This document shows positions 53,714 through 62,484 of a stretch of 64,000 bases of DNA, one piece after another. The first letter of the stretch is position 1. Each line of letters starts with the position of its first letter. Source of the DNA: Actinacidiphila yanglinensis. GTDB taxonomy: Bacteria; Actinomycetota; Actinomycetes; Streptomycetales; Streptomycetaceae. The stretch is from contig NZ_FNVU01000001.1 in NCBI RefSeq assembly GCF_900107965.1, positions 496,001 through 560,000 on the forward strand, in the 5' to 3' direction. The position numbers and the translations under genes were made by a program. The notes below the pieces were generated by a model, which was not told the DNA's origin, did not search any database, and was given only the letters and a program-made list of their open reading frames with translations.

Positions 53714-55228
53714 CTAGAGGAGGGTGCCCTCTGCGGTGGCGCGGGCGAGGCCGACCAGGGTGCGGACCGCCGTGCCGGTGCCGCCCTTGGGGGTGTACCC
53801 GAAGGGGGCTCCCTCGTAGAAGGCCGGGCCGGCGATGTCCAGGTGCGCCCAGGTGATGCCCTCGCCGACGAACTCCCGGAGGAACAGGCCGGCGATCAGG
53901 CCGCCGCCGGGCCGCACGCCCATGTTCGCGATGTCCGCGACCGAGGAGTCGAAGGTCTTGCGGAGCTGCTGCGGCAGCGGCAGCGGCCAGGAGTCCTCGC
54001 CCTCCGCGAGCGCCACGGTGTGCACAGCGGAGCGGAAGTCGTCGTCGTTGGCCATGATGCCGAACCGCTGGTCGCCGAGCGCGAGCACCATCGCCCCGGT
54101 CAGCGTCGCCACGTCCACGATCGCGTCCGGGGCCTCTTCGGAGGCGCGGGCCAGCGCGTCGGCCAGCACCAGGCGGCCCTCCGCGTCGGTGTTCAGCACC
54201 TCGACGGTCTTGCCGCTGTACATCTTGAGCACGTCGCCGGGACGGATCGCGTTGCCGCCGGGCATGTTCTCGGCCAGCGCGAGCCAGCCGGTGACGTTGA
54301 CCGCGAGGCCCAGCTTCGCGGTCGCGATCACGGCGCCGAACACGGCGGCGGCACCGCTCATGTCGCACTTCATCGTCTCGTTGTGCCCCGGGGGCTTCAG
54401 CGAGATGCCGCCCGAGTCGTACGTGATGCCCTTGCCGATGAAGGCCAGGGTGCGGGTCGCCTTGGGGTGGGTGTAGGCGACCTTGACCAGCCGGGGCGGC
54501 GTCGCCGAGCCCTGGCCGACGCCGAGGATGCCGCCGTAGCCGCCCTTGGCGAGCGCCTTCTCGTCCAGCACCTCGACCTTCAGGCCGAACTCCTTGCCGG
54601 CCTGCTGCGCGGCGGCGGCGAACGCCTTCGGGGTGAGGTCGTTCGGCGGGGTGTTGATCAGGTCGCGGGCGCGGTTGACCTCCGCGGTGACCGCGACGGC
54701 CCGCTCGGCCGCCGCCTTGACCGTCTTGTCGCGCGACTTCGCGCCGACCACGGCGACCTCGGCGAGCGGCTTGCGCGCGTCCTTCTTGTCGTCGGCCTGG
54801 TAGGCGGTGAACGCGTACGCGCCCAGCAGCGCACCGGTCGCGACGGCCTCCACGTCCGCGGGGGTGGCCGCGGGCAGGGCGAAGACGGCCTTCTTGGCGC
54901 CGGCGAGGGTGCGGGCGGCGACGCCCGCGGCCTTGCGCAGGGCCTCGGCGTCGTACGCCGCGCCGTCCTCGGGGGTCTCGCCGAGGCCGACCGCGAGCAC
55001 CACGGCCGACTTCACGCCGTCGGGTGCGGGCAGCTTGGTCGACTCGCCCTCGGCGCCGGTCGCGCCCAGGGTCTCAAGTACGGCGGCCAGCTTGCCGCCG
55101 AACGCGTCGTCCACGGCGTCCGCTCCCGGCGCCAGGCGCGGGCCTTTTGGGCCCTTGGTCACGCCTACGACGACGGCATCCGCGCGCAACGCTGCGGCGG
55201 AGGAGGCGCTTAGTGTCAGAGCAGTCAC
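53714..55228 (-). CDS. pepA: Leucyl aminopeptidase (M17)
   Basis: 504 residues. Two-zinc hexameric aminopeptidase. N-terminal domain about 1-170, then the metal-ligand motif VLNTDAEGRLVLADALARAS, YDSGGISLKPPGHNETMKCD (metal Lys/Asp) and MSGAAAVFGAVIATAKLGL. Cleaves N-terminal Leu and others in peptide turnover. GTG at 55228. Single gene, conserved after the E2/E3 genes in Streptomyces. Confidence 0.96.
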   Translation of the reverse strand: MTALTLSASSAAALRADAVVVGVTKGPKGPRLAPGADAVDDAFGGKLAAVLETLGATGAEGESTKLPAPDGVKSAVVLAVGLGETPEDGAAYDAEALRKAAGVAARTLAGAKKAVFALPAATPADVEAVATGALLGAYAFTAYQADDKKDARKPLAEVAVVGAKSRDKTVKAAAERAVAVTAEVNRARDLINTPPNDLTPKAFAAAAQQAGKEFGLKVEVLDEKALAKGGYGGILGVGQGSATPPRLVKVAYTHPKATRTLAFIGKGITYDSGGISLKPPGHNETMKCDMSGAAAVFGAVIATAKLGLAVNVTGWLALAENMPGGNAIRPGDVLKMYSGKTVEVLNTDAEGRLVLADALARASEEAPDAIVDVATLTGAMVLALGDQRFGIMANDDDFRSAVHTVALAEGEDSWPLPLPQQLRKTFDSSVADIANMGVRPGGGLIAGLFLREFVGEGITWAHLDIAGPAFYEGAPFGYTPKGGTGTAVRTLVGLARATAEGTLL

Positions 55229-55387
55229 GGTGGGTGGGGTCCTAACGTCGAAGGGGTGCGGGCCACCACGCCGGCGGAGCGGCCCTCCAAGGAGCCTACG
55301 CTGCCATGTTGTGGCTCAGGGGCCCGGCGGGCGGACGTGTCCGCCCCAGGGGTGCAACGGCCGTGCGGGGGCGGCGGGATGGGGCGG

Positions 55388-56188
55388 TCAGCGCAGGGAC
55401 AGGACGACGACGGCCGCGGTGGCCGCGGTCTCGCACAGCGCCCCGAACACGTCGCCCGTCACCCCGCCGAAGCGGGTACGGCACCTGCGCAGCAGCAGTT
55501 CGGCGCAGACCACCGCGGCGGCCGCGGCGACGAGGAAGCGCAGCCACGTCAGACCGTGGAAACCCACGCCGGCGGCCGCGGCGAGCCCGGCGCATCCGGC
55601 GGCGACCGCCCACGCCACCCGCGGAGCCAGGACGCCGGCCACGGCCGCACCGAGCCCGCCCGGCCGGGCCGCCGGCACACCGCGCCGGGCCGCGAGTGTC
55701 ATCACGGCCCGCCCCGACACCGCCGCGGCCACCGCCGACGCGAGAGCGTAGACCCACCCGTGCCCGTAGCATGCGGTCAGCGCGGCGACCTGCGCGAGAA
55801 GCACGAGCAGCAGGGTCACCACGCCGAACGGCCCGATGTCCGAGCGCTTCATGATGTCCAGCGCCTGTGCGGCCGGCTTCCCGCTGCCCAACCCGTCCGC
55901 GGTGTCGGCCAGTCCGTCCAGGTGCAGCCCCCGGGTGAGTACGGCCGGCACCGCGACCGCCGCGACCGCCGCGAGCAGCGCACTCGCTCCCAGCGCGTGA
56001 AGTCCCGCCCCGACCCCGCCCGCTACCGCCCCCACGATCACCCCGACCAGGGGCGCCACCGCCATCCCCCCGGCCGCGGCAGCGCGATCCCACCGCTCCA
56101 CGCGCACCGGCACGACGCTCAACGTCCCGAACGCGAACCGCACCGCGTCCCCCGCGCCCACCCTCGCCCCACCCGTTCCCTCATCCAC
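55388..56188 (-). CDS. cobS: Adenosylcobinamide-GDP ribazoletransferase
   Basis: 266 residues, membrane enzyme that joins alpha-ribazole to adenosylcobinamide-GDP, final nucleotide-loop assembly of vitamin B12. Motifs GLHLDGLADTADGLGSGK and QALDIMKRSDIGPFGVVTLL. About six hydrophobic segments. No cobT/cobU nearby in the window. GTG at 56188. No riboswitch is visible upstream. Confidence 0.95.
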   Translation of the reverse strand: MDEGTGGARVGAGDAVRFAFGTLSVVPVRVERWDRAAAAGGMAVAPLVGVIVGAVAGGVGAGLHALGASALLAAVAAVAVPAVLTRGLHLDGLADTADGLGSGKPAAQALDIMKRSDIGPFGVVTLLLVLLAQVAALTACYGHGWVYALASAVAAAVSGRAVMTLAARRGVPAARPGGLGAAVAGVLAPRVAWAVAAGCAGLAAAAGVGFHGLTWLRFLVAAAAAVVCAELLLRRCRTRFGGVTGDVFGALCETAATAAVVVLSLR

Positions 56189-56232
56189 CGCGCGAGGCTA
56201 TCCCCCCGCTTCCGTCCCGCCCGAGCCGGGAC

Positions 56233-56823
56233 TCAGCCGGCCGCGGCCGGCCACGCCCCCCGGTCGACCAGGTCCAGGACGAGTGCGGCGATGTTCCGCG
56301 CGTCGTCCGCGCCGCTGTGAGGGCGCCCTGCGAGCGGCAGCCCGGCGATCCGCAGGGCGTCGCTCATGCCGGGTCTCCGGCGGAGCCCGTGGGCCGCCGT
56401 GAAGACCGCCTTGGCGTTGGTGTGGGTGCTGTTGGGGCCTTCGGTGGGGTGGCCGAACGGGTACGGCAGCCCGCCGGCCTCGCTCTGCCGGGCGAACTGC
56501 TTGCGGTCGTAAGCGCCCCAACTCGCCCACGGGCGCTGCTTGGCGGCGTGCTCCTCGACCAGCAGCCGGCACGCCTCCGCGAACGGGACGCCCCGCGTGA
56601 CCTCGGCCTGCGTCAGACCGGTCAGGGCGGTGCAGAACGCGCTGACCGCCGAGCGGACGGGGCGGACGGGGATGCGGTGCCGCGCCACGCGGCGGCGCGC
56701 GGTGAGGTCCACGACGGTGAGGCCGATCTCGATGATCTCGTGCACCGAGCCGGGTGGCGGCTGCCCTTCCCAGCAGGTGGCTTCGACGTCGATCACGTTC
56801 AGCAGGGCGGAGTCGGATCCCAT
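56233..56823 (-). CDS. DEDDh 3'-5' exonuclease (KapD/ERI1-like)
   Basis: 196 residues. Exo motifs: I LNVIDVEATCWEGQ (DxE), II WASWGAYDRKQFARQ (Asp), III HSGADDARNIAALVLDL (HxxxxxD). EIIEIGLTVVDLTARRRVAR as in ERI-1/KapD-type enzymes. Acts on RNA or DNA ends; the exact role is unknown. ATG at 56823. 45 bp downstream of the cobS start (next gene, same direction). Confidence 0.9.
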   Translation of the reverse strand: MGSDSALLNVIDVEATCWEGQPPPGSVHEIIEIGLTVVDLTARRRVARHRIPVRPVRSAVSAFCTALTGLTQAEVTRGVPFAEACRLLVEEHAAKQRPWASWGAYDRKQFARQSEAGGLPYPFGHPTEGPNSTHTNAKAVFTAAHGLRRRPGMSDALRIAGLPLAGRPHSGADDARNIAALVLDLVDRGAWPAAAG

Positions 56824-56886
56824 GTGGCGAGGTCAGGGGCGCGCTTCCGGTGCCGGCACCCGGATTTCCGGGGCGGGAGGCGTCGG

Positions 56887-57519
56887 TCAGGCGCCGCGGC
56901 GCAGCATCCGGCGCAGGCGGCCCGGTTTGCGCGGGGAGCGCGGCGGGCGGACATGCACGTTGCCGCCGGTGATCTCGCCGGTCACGATGACCCGATGGGT
57001 GATCGGGAGGCCCTGCGGGCGGTCCTTCGCGCCCCGGTGGACCACGTTGCCGCCGCGGATGTTCACCTCGTCGGTGTCCACGGCGTAGCCGTCCGGGACG
57101 ACCAGCCGCAGGTTGCCGCCGCGCATCTCCACGTCCACGTGGATCGTCGTCCCGCTCATGACCGCGGCGGTGAAGTCCAGCACCACGTTGCCGCCGCGCA
57201 CTTCCGCCTCCAGGCGGCGGGGCGCCACCCACGCGCCCTCGTACCGGACGTTCCCGCCGATCCGGCGCACCCGTACGACGTCCTTCGCCCGGACCGGCTC
57301 CGCCGCCAACTGCCCGGGCAGATCCACCACCAGGGGTGCCAGGTCGCCGTACGTCCGCGCCGCGAAGCAGCCCTCCAGCCGTTCCTCCAGCTCCTCCAGG
57401 CTCAACCGGCCGTCCCCCGCGGCAACCCGCAGCACCTCCGCGACCCGCTCCCGGTCGTCATGCGAAACCCGCTGCGACAGCTGATCCTTGCCCACCCACG
57501 GCACCGGCTCCTGACTCAT
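56887..57519 (-). CDS. DUF1707 (SHOCT-like) cell-wall-related protein
   Basis: 210 residues. N-terminal DUF1707: RVSHDDRERVAEVLRVAAGD followed by GRLSLEELEERLEGCFAART. The C-terminal half has strand repeats with RGGN motifs (EVRGGNVVLDF, EMRGGNLRLVV, NIRGGNVVHRG, ITGGNVHV), resembling the LiaF-like C-terminal beta-helix region, and ends in a basic tail. ATG at 57519. Confidence 0.88.
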   Translation of the reverse strand: MSQEPVPWVGKDQLSQRVSHDDRERVAEVLRVAAGDGRLSLEELEERLEGCFAARTYGDLAPLVVDLPGQLAAEPVRAKDVVRVRRIGGNVRYEGAWVAPRRLEAEVRGGNVVLDFTAAVMSGTTIHVDVEMRGGNLRLVVPDGYAVDTDEVNIRGGNVVHRGAKDRPQGLPITHRVIVTGEITGGNVHVRPPRSPRKPGRLRRMLRRGA

Positions 57520-57623
57520 GCCCGGCACCTTATGACAGCACCCCCACCACCCGCACAGCCATGCACCCACCACACGCCGGCCGCCCCCACGTCACGGCGG
57601 GCGGCCGACGAGTGGGACCGGAC

Positions 57624-57995
57624 TCAACCGGTCGCGTCGGCCGCGGTGAAGACGTCGTCGGGAGACTCTGCGTTGAGGGCTCGCCGGAACCACGTGGTGA
57701 GCAGGTCCAGGGACGTGAGGTCGACTGCCATGAGGTCCCTCCAGATGGTTGCCGCCGGGCTGGTGCCCAGGCCGAGTTCGGTGAGTTCCGTGAAGATCGA
57801 TGCGGTGAGCTCGTCGACCGTCTTGAGCGCGGAGTGCAGTGCTTTCAACACGGTATCCGCCTGGGGGTGGCTACCGTGAGTGATCGCGGAGAACACGGCC
57901 AGCGGGATGTCGTGCGTGGCCGCTTCCTGGTCGGTGATGATCGGGACGTTGGCGGGGCCGAGGACGAGGGGGCGGACGGTGAGGGAACGCCACAC
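57624..57995 (-). CDS. Hypothetical protein (123 aa), possibly truncated
   Basis: 123 residues from a GTG at 57995. No family recognised. Middle part reads ITDQEAATHDIPLAVFSAIT and ELTASIFTELTELGLGTSPA. No membrane segment or signal. Codon bias is moderate, lower than for neighbours, and the start is weak; it may be the 3' end of a longer lost gene or horizontally acquired. It lies between the DUF1707 gene and the GH54 terminator. Confidence 0.5.
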   Translation of the reverse strand: MWRSLTVRPLVLGPANVPIITDQEAATHDIPLAVFSAITHGSHPQADTVLKALHSALKTVDELTASIFTELTELGLGTSPAATIWRDLMAVDLTSLDLLTTWFRRALNAESPDDVFTAADATG

Positions 57996-58043
57996 CCGAA
58001 CGGACTATCGATGACGAAAGGTCAGCGCGATTCAGCAGGGAGC

Positions 58044-58072
58044 GGGGCGCGGGGCCGAAGGCTCCGCGCCCC
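58044..58072 (-). terminator. Terminator of the GH54 gene
   Basis: GGGGCGCGG (58044-58052) and CCGCGCCCC (58064-58072) form a 9-bp stem with inner GGCC/GGC pairing, 20 bp past the gene stop. Confidence 0.65.
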
Positions 58073-58091
58073 TTCCTGGTGGGGGTGGGGG

Positions 58092-59582
58092 CTAGTGAAG
58101 GGTGAACTTCTGGGCGGCGGAGCCGTTGCAGTCCCAGATGCGGAGGCGGGTGCCGTTCGCTGTCGCGCCGTTGGGGGAGTCGAGGCAGCGGCCGGACTGG
58201 GGGTTGAGCAGGGAACCGTCGGACTGCTGCTGCCAGACCTGGCCGCCTACGCCGTTGCAGTCCCAGAGTTCGACGTCGGTGCCGTTGGCCGTGCCGTTGC
58301 CGTTGATGTCGAGGCAGCGGCCGATGGTGCTGAGGGAACCGTTGGTGTGGTGGGTCCAGAACTGGTCCTCGGCGTAGTTCTGGCAGTTCCAGAGCTGGAC
58401 GGCCGAGCCGTCGCCACCCGTGTCGTCGGCCGCCACGTCCACGCACTGGCCGCCGGGACCGGTGATCGTGCCCTGGGGGCCGTTGGGGACGTTGGTCTCA
58501 CCGGAGTAGCCGACGGAGACGACGTTCGCCTGGACGGCGTTCTCGGCCGCGTCGGTCGGGTAGCCGGACACCATCACGCCCTCGAAGAAGGTGCCCCGGT
58601 TGCGGTTGCTGTTGTCGCCGCCGGTGCCCAGGATGATGCCGCCCTCCTGGTGCATCGGCATGTAGCCGCCCCGTGTGGGTAGTGAGCCGTTCCACCAGGT
58701 CGACAGGCCGCCGGATTGGGAGTTGCCCCCCTTGAGGGCGTAGGTCGTCTGCCCGTTGTTCTTCAGCACGGCTGTCACGAAGGCGCTGCTGTTCCCGGCG
58801 TTCGCGGTGTTGGAACCGTTGTTCCCCTGGAACATGCCGTTCTCCATGTCGGCCTCGATCCAGGGACCGGAACCCGTGCACGGCGCGAAGTAGCACGTGG
58901 TCGCGATGCTCACCGCGTCCATGTGGCCGTTGCCCGTGTCGGACGGCGTGGACTCCGCGTTGCCGTAGTCGAAGCAGCAGTCCGAACCGACGTGCGTACC
59001 GCTGGCGACCATGTACGCGCCCTCGGCCTGGCCGTTGACGGCCGCACCGGAGGCCGCACCGACGTACCGGTAGCCGACGCCGGGTGAGATCCAGATGCCG
59101 TACACCTTGTGGCCGCCGGCGGTGACCGAGAGTTCGGCCGCGTCGGCCCCGCGGTCGACGCCGCCGGCGGTGCCGGCCGGACCCGGGGTCAGGTCGTTGT
59201 GCCGCGAGGTCTGGTCGTACACCTTACTGATGCTGCAGGTGGTGTTCGCGCAGAAGGAGTCCTGCGCCGCGGCGTTGGCGTAACCGCCCTGCGAGAGCAG
59301 TCCGATGTCGGACTTGGCGCCGTCCGAGGCCCGTGTCACCTGGTACAGCGGGCCGTTGTACGAGGCGAAGAGGGCGCGGGTGGTGCTGTGCGCGGCCACG
59401 CACGGGGTACCCGCGGAGGCGTAGATGTCGCACGGCAGCGAGGACGCGGCGTGCGCCTCGGTGCTGGGCAGGCTGAGCAGGACGCCCAGTACGAGCCCGA
59501 GTGCCGCGACGGCCGACAGCAGGGCTCTGCGGAGTCGGTCCGCCGGTCCCCGTGTCATGGCGACGGCTGTGTCAGTGTCCAT
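58092..59582 (-). CDS. Secreted GH54-like alpha-L-arabinofuranosidase with ricin-B/CBM13 lectin domain
   Basis: 496 residues. Sec signal (LLSAVAALGLVLGVLLSL, then AHA at about 46). GH54 (arabinofuranosidase B) catalytic domain to about 365: LPCDIYASAGTPCVAAHSTT at the start, GPWIEADMENGMFQGNNGSN (nucleophile-type Glu) and IILGTGGDNSNRN (acid/base-type Asp), as in the fungal enzyme. C-terminal ricin-B beta-trefoil with QxW-like repeats (AVQLWNCQN, DVELWDCNG, RLRIWDCNG). Releases arabinose from arabinoxylan or arabinan outside the cell. ATG at 59582. The upstream DNA is unusually AT-rich. Confidence 0.92.
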   Translation of the reverse strand: MDTDTAVAMTRGPADRLRRALLSAVAALGLVLGVLLSLPSTEAHAASSLPCDIYASAGTPCVAAHSTTRALFASYNGPLYQVTRASDGAKSDIGLLSQGGYANAAAQDSFCANTTCSISKVYDQTSRHNDLTPGPAGTAGGVDRGADAAELSVTAGGHKVYGIWISPGVGYRYVGAASGAAVNGQAEGAYMVASGTHVGSDCCFDYGNAESTPSDTGNGHMDAVSIATTCYFAPCTGSGPWIEADMENGMFQGNNGSNTANAGNSSAFVTAVLKNNGQTTYALKGGNSQSGGLSTWWNGSLPTRGGYMPMHQEGGIILGTGGDNSNRNRGTFFEGVMVSGYPTDAAENAVQANVVSVGYSGETNVPNGPQGTITGPGGQCVDVAADDTGGDGSAVQLWNCQNYAEDQFWTHHTNGSLSTIGRCLDINGNGTANGTDVELWDCNGVGGQVWQQQSDGSLLNPQSGRCLDSPNGATANGTRLRIWDCNGSAAQKFTLH

Positions 59583-59698
59583 GGTGCGCTCCTGTGGTGG
59601 GGGGTGAGGGAGCTTCAACATGACGCCAGGAGGGCCGGGTTCACGCGCCGCTCGACCATCCCGCGTATCGCTGGGAAGGTATGCGTGATGGTGGGTCG

Positions 59699-59762
59699 CG
59701 TCAATATTTGTTGCTTTCTTTTTTCTGAGAGCGCGCTCACCTGTCCGAATCTGTGGTTTTTT
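59699..59762 (-). promoter_or_regulatory. AT-rich promoter region with a GAGCGCGCTC dyad
   Basis: Runs of T (TTGCTTTCTTTTTTC and TGTGGTTTTTTTG) in an otherwise GC-rich genome. GAGCGCGCTC (59729-59738) is a perfect 10-bp palindrome, like operators of LacI-family sugar regulators. Lies 117-180 bp upstream of the GH54 start. Probably substrate-regulated promoter; the exact -10/-35 are not identifiable. Confidence 0.45.
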
Positions 59763-59827
59763 TGTCGCCCATGACGAGATGGCGCGGCGGCGGCGCGCAC
59801 ACCGGGGTGGGTGGGAACCCGTACGGT

Positions 59828-60544
59828 TCAGGGCCGTTGGGGACGGACCAGGCCGGACTCGTAGGCGGCCACCACGAGTTGGGCGCGGTCGTGGGCCGCG
59901 AGCTTCGCCATCGTGTGGTTGATGTGCGTCTTCACGGTGAGCGGGCTGACCCCGAGGCGCGCGGCGATCGCGTCGTTGGACAGTCCGCCCGCGACCTCGA
60001 CGAGCACCTCGCGCTCGCGGGTGGTGAGGGTGTCCACGCCTGGGACGGTGCGCGGGGTGTCGTCGGCGCCGTGCTGCTGGGCGACGAAACGCGAGATCAG
60101 GCTCTTGGTGGCGGCGGGGGACAGCAGCGCCTCGCCACCCGCCACGGTCCTGATCGCGCAGAGCAGTTCGTCCGGCTCGGCGCCCTTCCCGAGGAACCCG
60201 GAGGCCCCGGCGAGGATCGCCCGCACCACGTACTCGTCCGCCTCGAAGGTGGTCAGCACCAGGATGGCGGTTCCGGCCAGTCCGGGATCCGCGACGATCT
60301 CCCGGGTCGCCTCGATCCCGTCCGTCCCGGGCATCCGGATGTCCATCAGCACCACGTCCGGCCGCAGCTCCCGCGCCAGCCGGACCGCCTCGGCGCCGTC
60401 CGCCGCCTCGCCCACCACCGCCATGTCCGGCTCGGACTCCACCAGGACCCGCAACGCCCCGCGCAACAACGCCTGGTCGTCGGCCAGCAGGACCTTCACG
60501 ACGCCGCCGGGGGAGAGCTCACCGTTGCCAGGGGTCGTCGCCAT
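59828..60544 (-). CDS. LuxR/NarL-family response regulator
   Basis: 238 residues. Receiver (VVKVLLADDQALLRGALRVL; Asp in VVLMDIRMPGTDGIEATRE), LuxR HTH (LTTREREVLVEVAGGLSNDA, LTVKTHINHTMAKLAAHD). Pairs with the histidine kinase gene 10 bp upstream. ATG at 60544 adds a short N-terminal extension; a GTG at about 60499 is an alternative. The genes near pspA suggest envelope-stress control. Confidence 0.94.
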   Translation of the reverse strand: MATTPGNGELSPGGVVKVLLADDQALLRGALRVLVESEPDMAVVGEAADGAEAVRLARELRPDVVLMDIRMPGTDGIEATREIVADPGLAGTAILVLTTFEADEYVVRAILAGASGFLGKGAEPDELLCAIRTVAGGEALLSPAATKSLISRFVAQQHGADDTPRTVPGVDTLTTREREVLVEVAGGLSNDAIAARLGVSPLTVKTHINHTMAKLAAHDRAQLVVAAYESGLVRPQRP

Positions 60545-60554
60545 ACGGGCCAGG

Positions 60555-62042
60555 TTACGGGGACGGTGCGGCCGCGCCGTGCGGGGGCACCTGCAGCGGG
60601 AGGCGGACCGAGACACGGAAGCCGCCGCCGGGGCGGGCGCCGGTGCGGCACACACCGCCGAGCGCGGAGGCGCGTTCGTGCATGCCGAGCAGGCCGTGGC
60701 CGCCACCGGTCCCCGCCGCGGCGCCGGCCGGCTCGCCGGAGAGCACGCCCGGGTCGGCGTCGCGCGCGCCGGTCGCGTGCTCGGCGGTGGCCCGGTTGTG
60801 GTGCTCCTCCGCCGTGGCGGCCGGGTCCGTACGTTCCGGCGCCGGACGCTTGGATGCCGATCCCTCGGACGCCGCCGGCGCGGGCCGGGAGAACAGCGGC
60901 GCCGTGACCCCGTCGGTCCTGCCGGCCACGCCGGCCCCCTCGGGCACGCGGCCCACCTCCGCGGCGAACCCCGCCGCCCCGTCGTCGTCCACCACCACCC
61001 GCAGCTCCCCGCCGGCCCGGCTGATCCGCACCACCGCGTCCGCCTGCGGCCCGGCGTGCTTCTGCACGTTGGTCAGCGACTCCTGGATCACCCGGTACGC
61101 GGTCAGGTCCACGGAGGCGGGCAGCGCGGGCCCGCCGGGGTGCTCCTCGTCGCACCCGCAGCCCTCCCCGTCGCACTCGACGGTGACCCGCAGCCCGGCC
61201 CGGCGGAACCCGTCCAGCAGCTGGTCCAGCACGGCCAGCCCGGGCGCGGGCTCCATCGGAGCCTCGGGCTCCCCGGACTGCCGCAGCAGCCCGACCGTGG
61301 TGCGCAGCTCGGCAAGCGCGGACCGGCTCGCCTCGCGGACGTGCGCGAGGGCCTGCTTGGCCTGGTCGGGGCGGGCGTCCATGACGTGCGCGGCCACTCC
61401 CGCCTGGACGTTGACCAGCGCGATGTGGTGGGCGACGACGTCGTGCAGCTCGCGGGCGATCCGCATCCGCTCCTCGGCGACGCGGCGCCTCGCCTCCTGC
61501 TCGCGGCTGCGCTCCGCCCGCTCGGCGCGTTCCTCGATCGCGGTGATGTAGGCGCGGCGGCTGCGGACCGCGTCACCGGCGGCGGCCGCCATCCCGGTCC
61601 AGGCGAAGACGGCGAAGTTCGCCTGGCCGTACCAGGGGCCCTTGCCGAAGCACATGGCGAGCGCGGTGAGGCCGACGCAGACCGCCAGGCCGGTCAGCCA
61701 GGTGGTGTGCCGGTCGGTGCGGGCCGCGACCGTGTAGAGGGCCATCGCGGCCGCCAGGATCACCGGGACGCGGCCGTCGACCGGGCGCAGCGCGATGAAC
61801 GCCGCGGACAGCGCGCAGGTGAAGGCGAGCACCGCCCACGGGATGCGGCGGCGCACGGACAGCGACGCGCACGCCAGGGCGGTCAGGGCCAGGTCCATCC
61901 CGGTCAGCCGGTAGGTGTCGGAGCCCAGCACGGTACCCAGCAGGATCAGCACGAACACGGCCGACGCCAGCCCGGCGTCGGCGGTGCTCTGGTGGGCCCG
62001 CAGCCACTGCCACGGCCCGAGGATTCCCGGTGGGTACTGCAC
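60555..62042 (-). CDS. NarL-type histidine kinase with an inserted linker in the ATPase domain
   Basis: 495 residues. About five TM segments (TADAGLASAVFVLILLGTVL and others). DHp box AEERMRIARELHDVVAHHIA (phospho-His); HATPase N box AYRVIQESLTNVQKHAG; G1 VVVDDDGAAGF; G2 HGLLGMHERASALGG. Between G1 and G2 lies a 70-80-residue Ala/Pro/Glu-rich segment, far longer than usual. A Cys-rich patch (CDGEGCGCDEE) comes earlier. GTG at 62042. Cognate regulator follows. Confidence 0.92.
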   Translation of the reverse strand: MQYPPGILGPWQWLRAHQSTADAGLASAVFVLILLGTVLGSDTYRLTGMDLALTALACASLSVRRRIPWAVLAFTCALSAAFIALRPVDGRVPVILAAAMALYTVAARTDRHTTWLTGLAVCVGLTALAMCFGKGPWYGQANFAVFAWTGMAAAAGDAVRSRRAYITAIEERAERAERSREQEARRRVAEERMRIARELHDVVAHHIALVNVQAGVAAHVMDARPDQAKQALAHVREASRSALAELRTTVGLLRQSGEPEAPMEPAPGLAVLDQLLDGFRRAGLRVTVECDGEGCGCDEEHPGGPALPASVDLTAYRVIQESLTNVQKHAGPQADAVVRISRAGGELRVVVDDDGAAGFAAEVGRVPEGAGVAGRTDGVTAPLFSRPAPAASEGSASKRPAPERTDPAATAEEHHNRATAEHATGARDADPGVLSGEPAGAAAGTGGGHGLLGMHERASALGGVCRTGARPGGGFRVSVRLPLQVPPHGAAAPSP

Positions 62043-62166
62043 GGTAGAACGGTAAACGACATTCGGGGCCGGACCCCACCCCCGCGGACGGGGCACCCGG
62101 GCGGGCAGGCGGGGTGAGCGGGCCGTGCAGAGGCGCCGGGAGGTGCCCCCGGCGCCACGCAGCGGA

Positions 62167-62445
62167 CTAGCCCGGGATCAACCCGTCGTCGTTGAGCATC
62201 TCCCGGACCTCCTCGAGGGTGGCGTCCGGGGAGGGCAGGATGAGCTGGGACGGCGCGAGAGCGTCCTCCGCGAGCGGTTCCCCGAAGCCGCGGACGGCGT
62301 CGAGCAGGGCGCCGAGGGTCCGCCGGAAAGCGGCCTCGTCACCCGACTCGACGGCGTGCAGCAGCTCGGTGTCGTGCGCGTTGAGCTCGGCCAGGTGGGA
62401 GTCGTCCACCTGCACCTGGCCCTCCCCCATGATCCGTACGATCAT
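62167..62445 (-). CDS. pspAA: PspA-associated protein (PspAA)
   Basis: 92 residues. MIVRIMGEGQVQVDDSHLAE then ELLHAVESGDEAAFRRTLGA; typical PspAA domain. It lies 39 bp downstream of pspA in the same direction. Believed to modulate PspA at the membrane. ATG at 62445. Confidence 0.88.
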   Translation of the reverse strand: MIVRIMGEGQVQVDDSHLAELNAHDTELLHAVESGDEAAFRRTLGALLDAVRGFGEPLAEDALAPSQLILPSPDATLEEVREMLNDDGLIPG

Positions 62446-62484
62446 GACGGCCTCCTCGGTAAGGATGCGTAAGGTCAGGTCAGC

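Noticed and set aside
55229..55387. Cobalamin riboswitch linked to cobS
   Set aside because: No B12-box-like sequence is visible upstream of cobS or elsewhere nearby.
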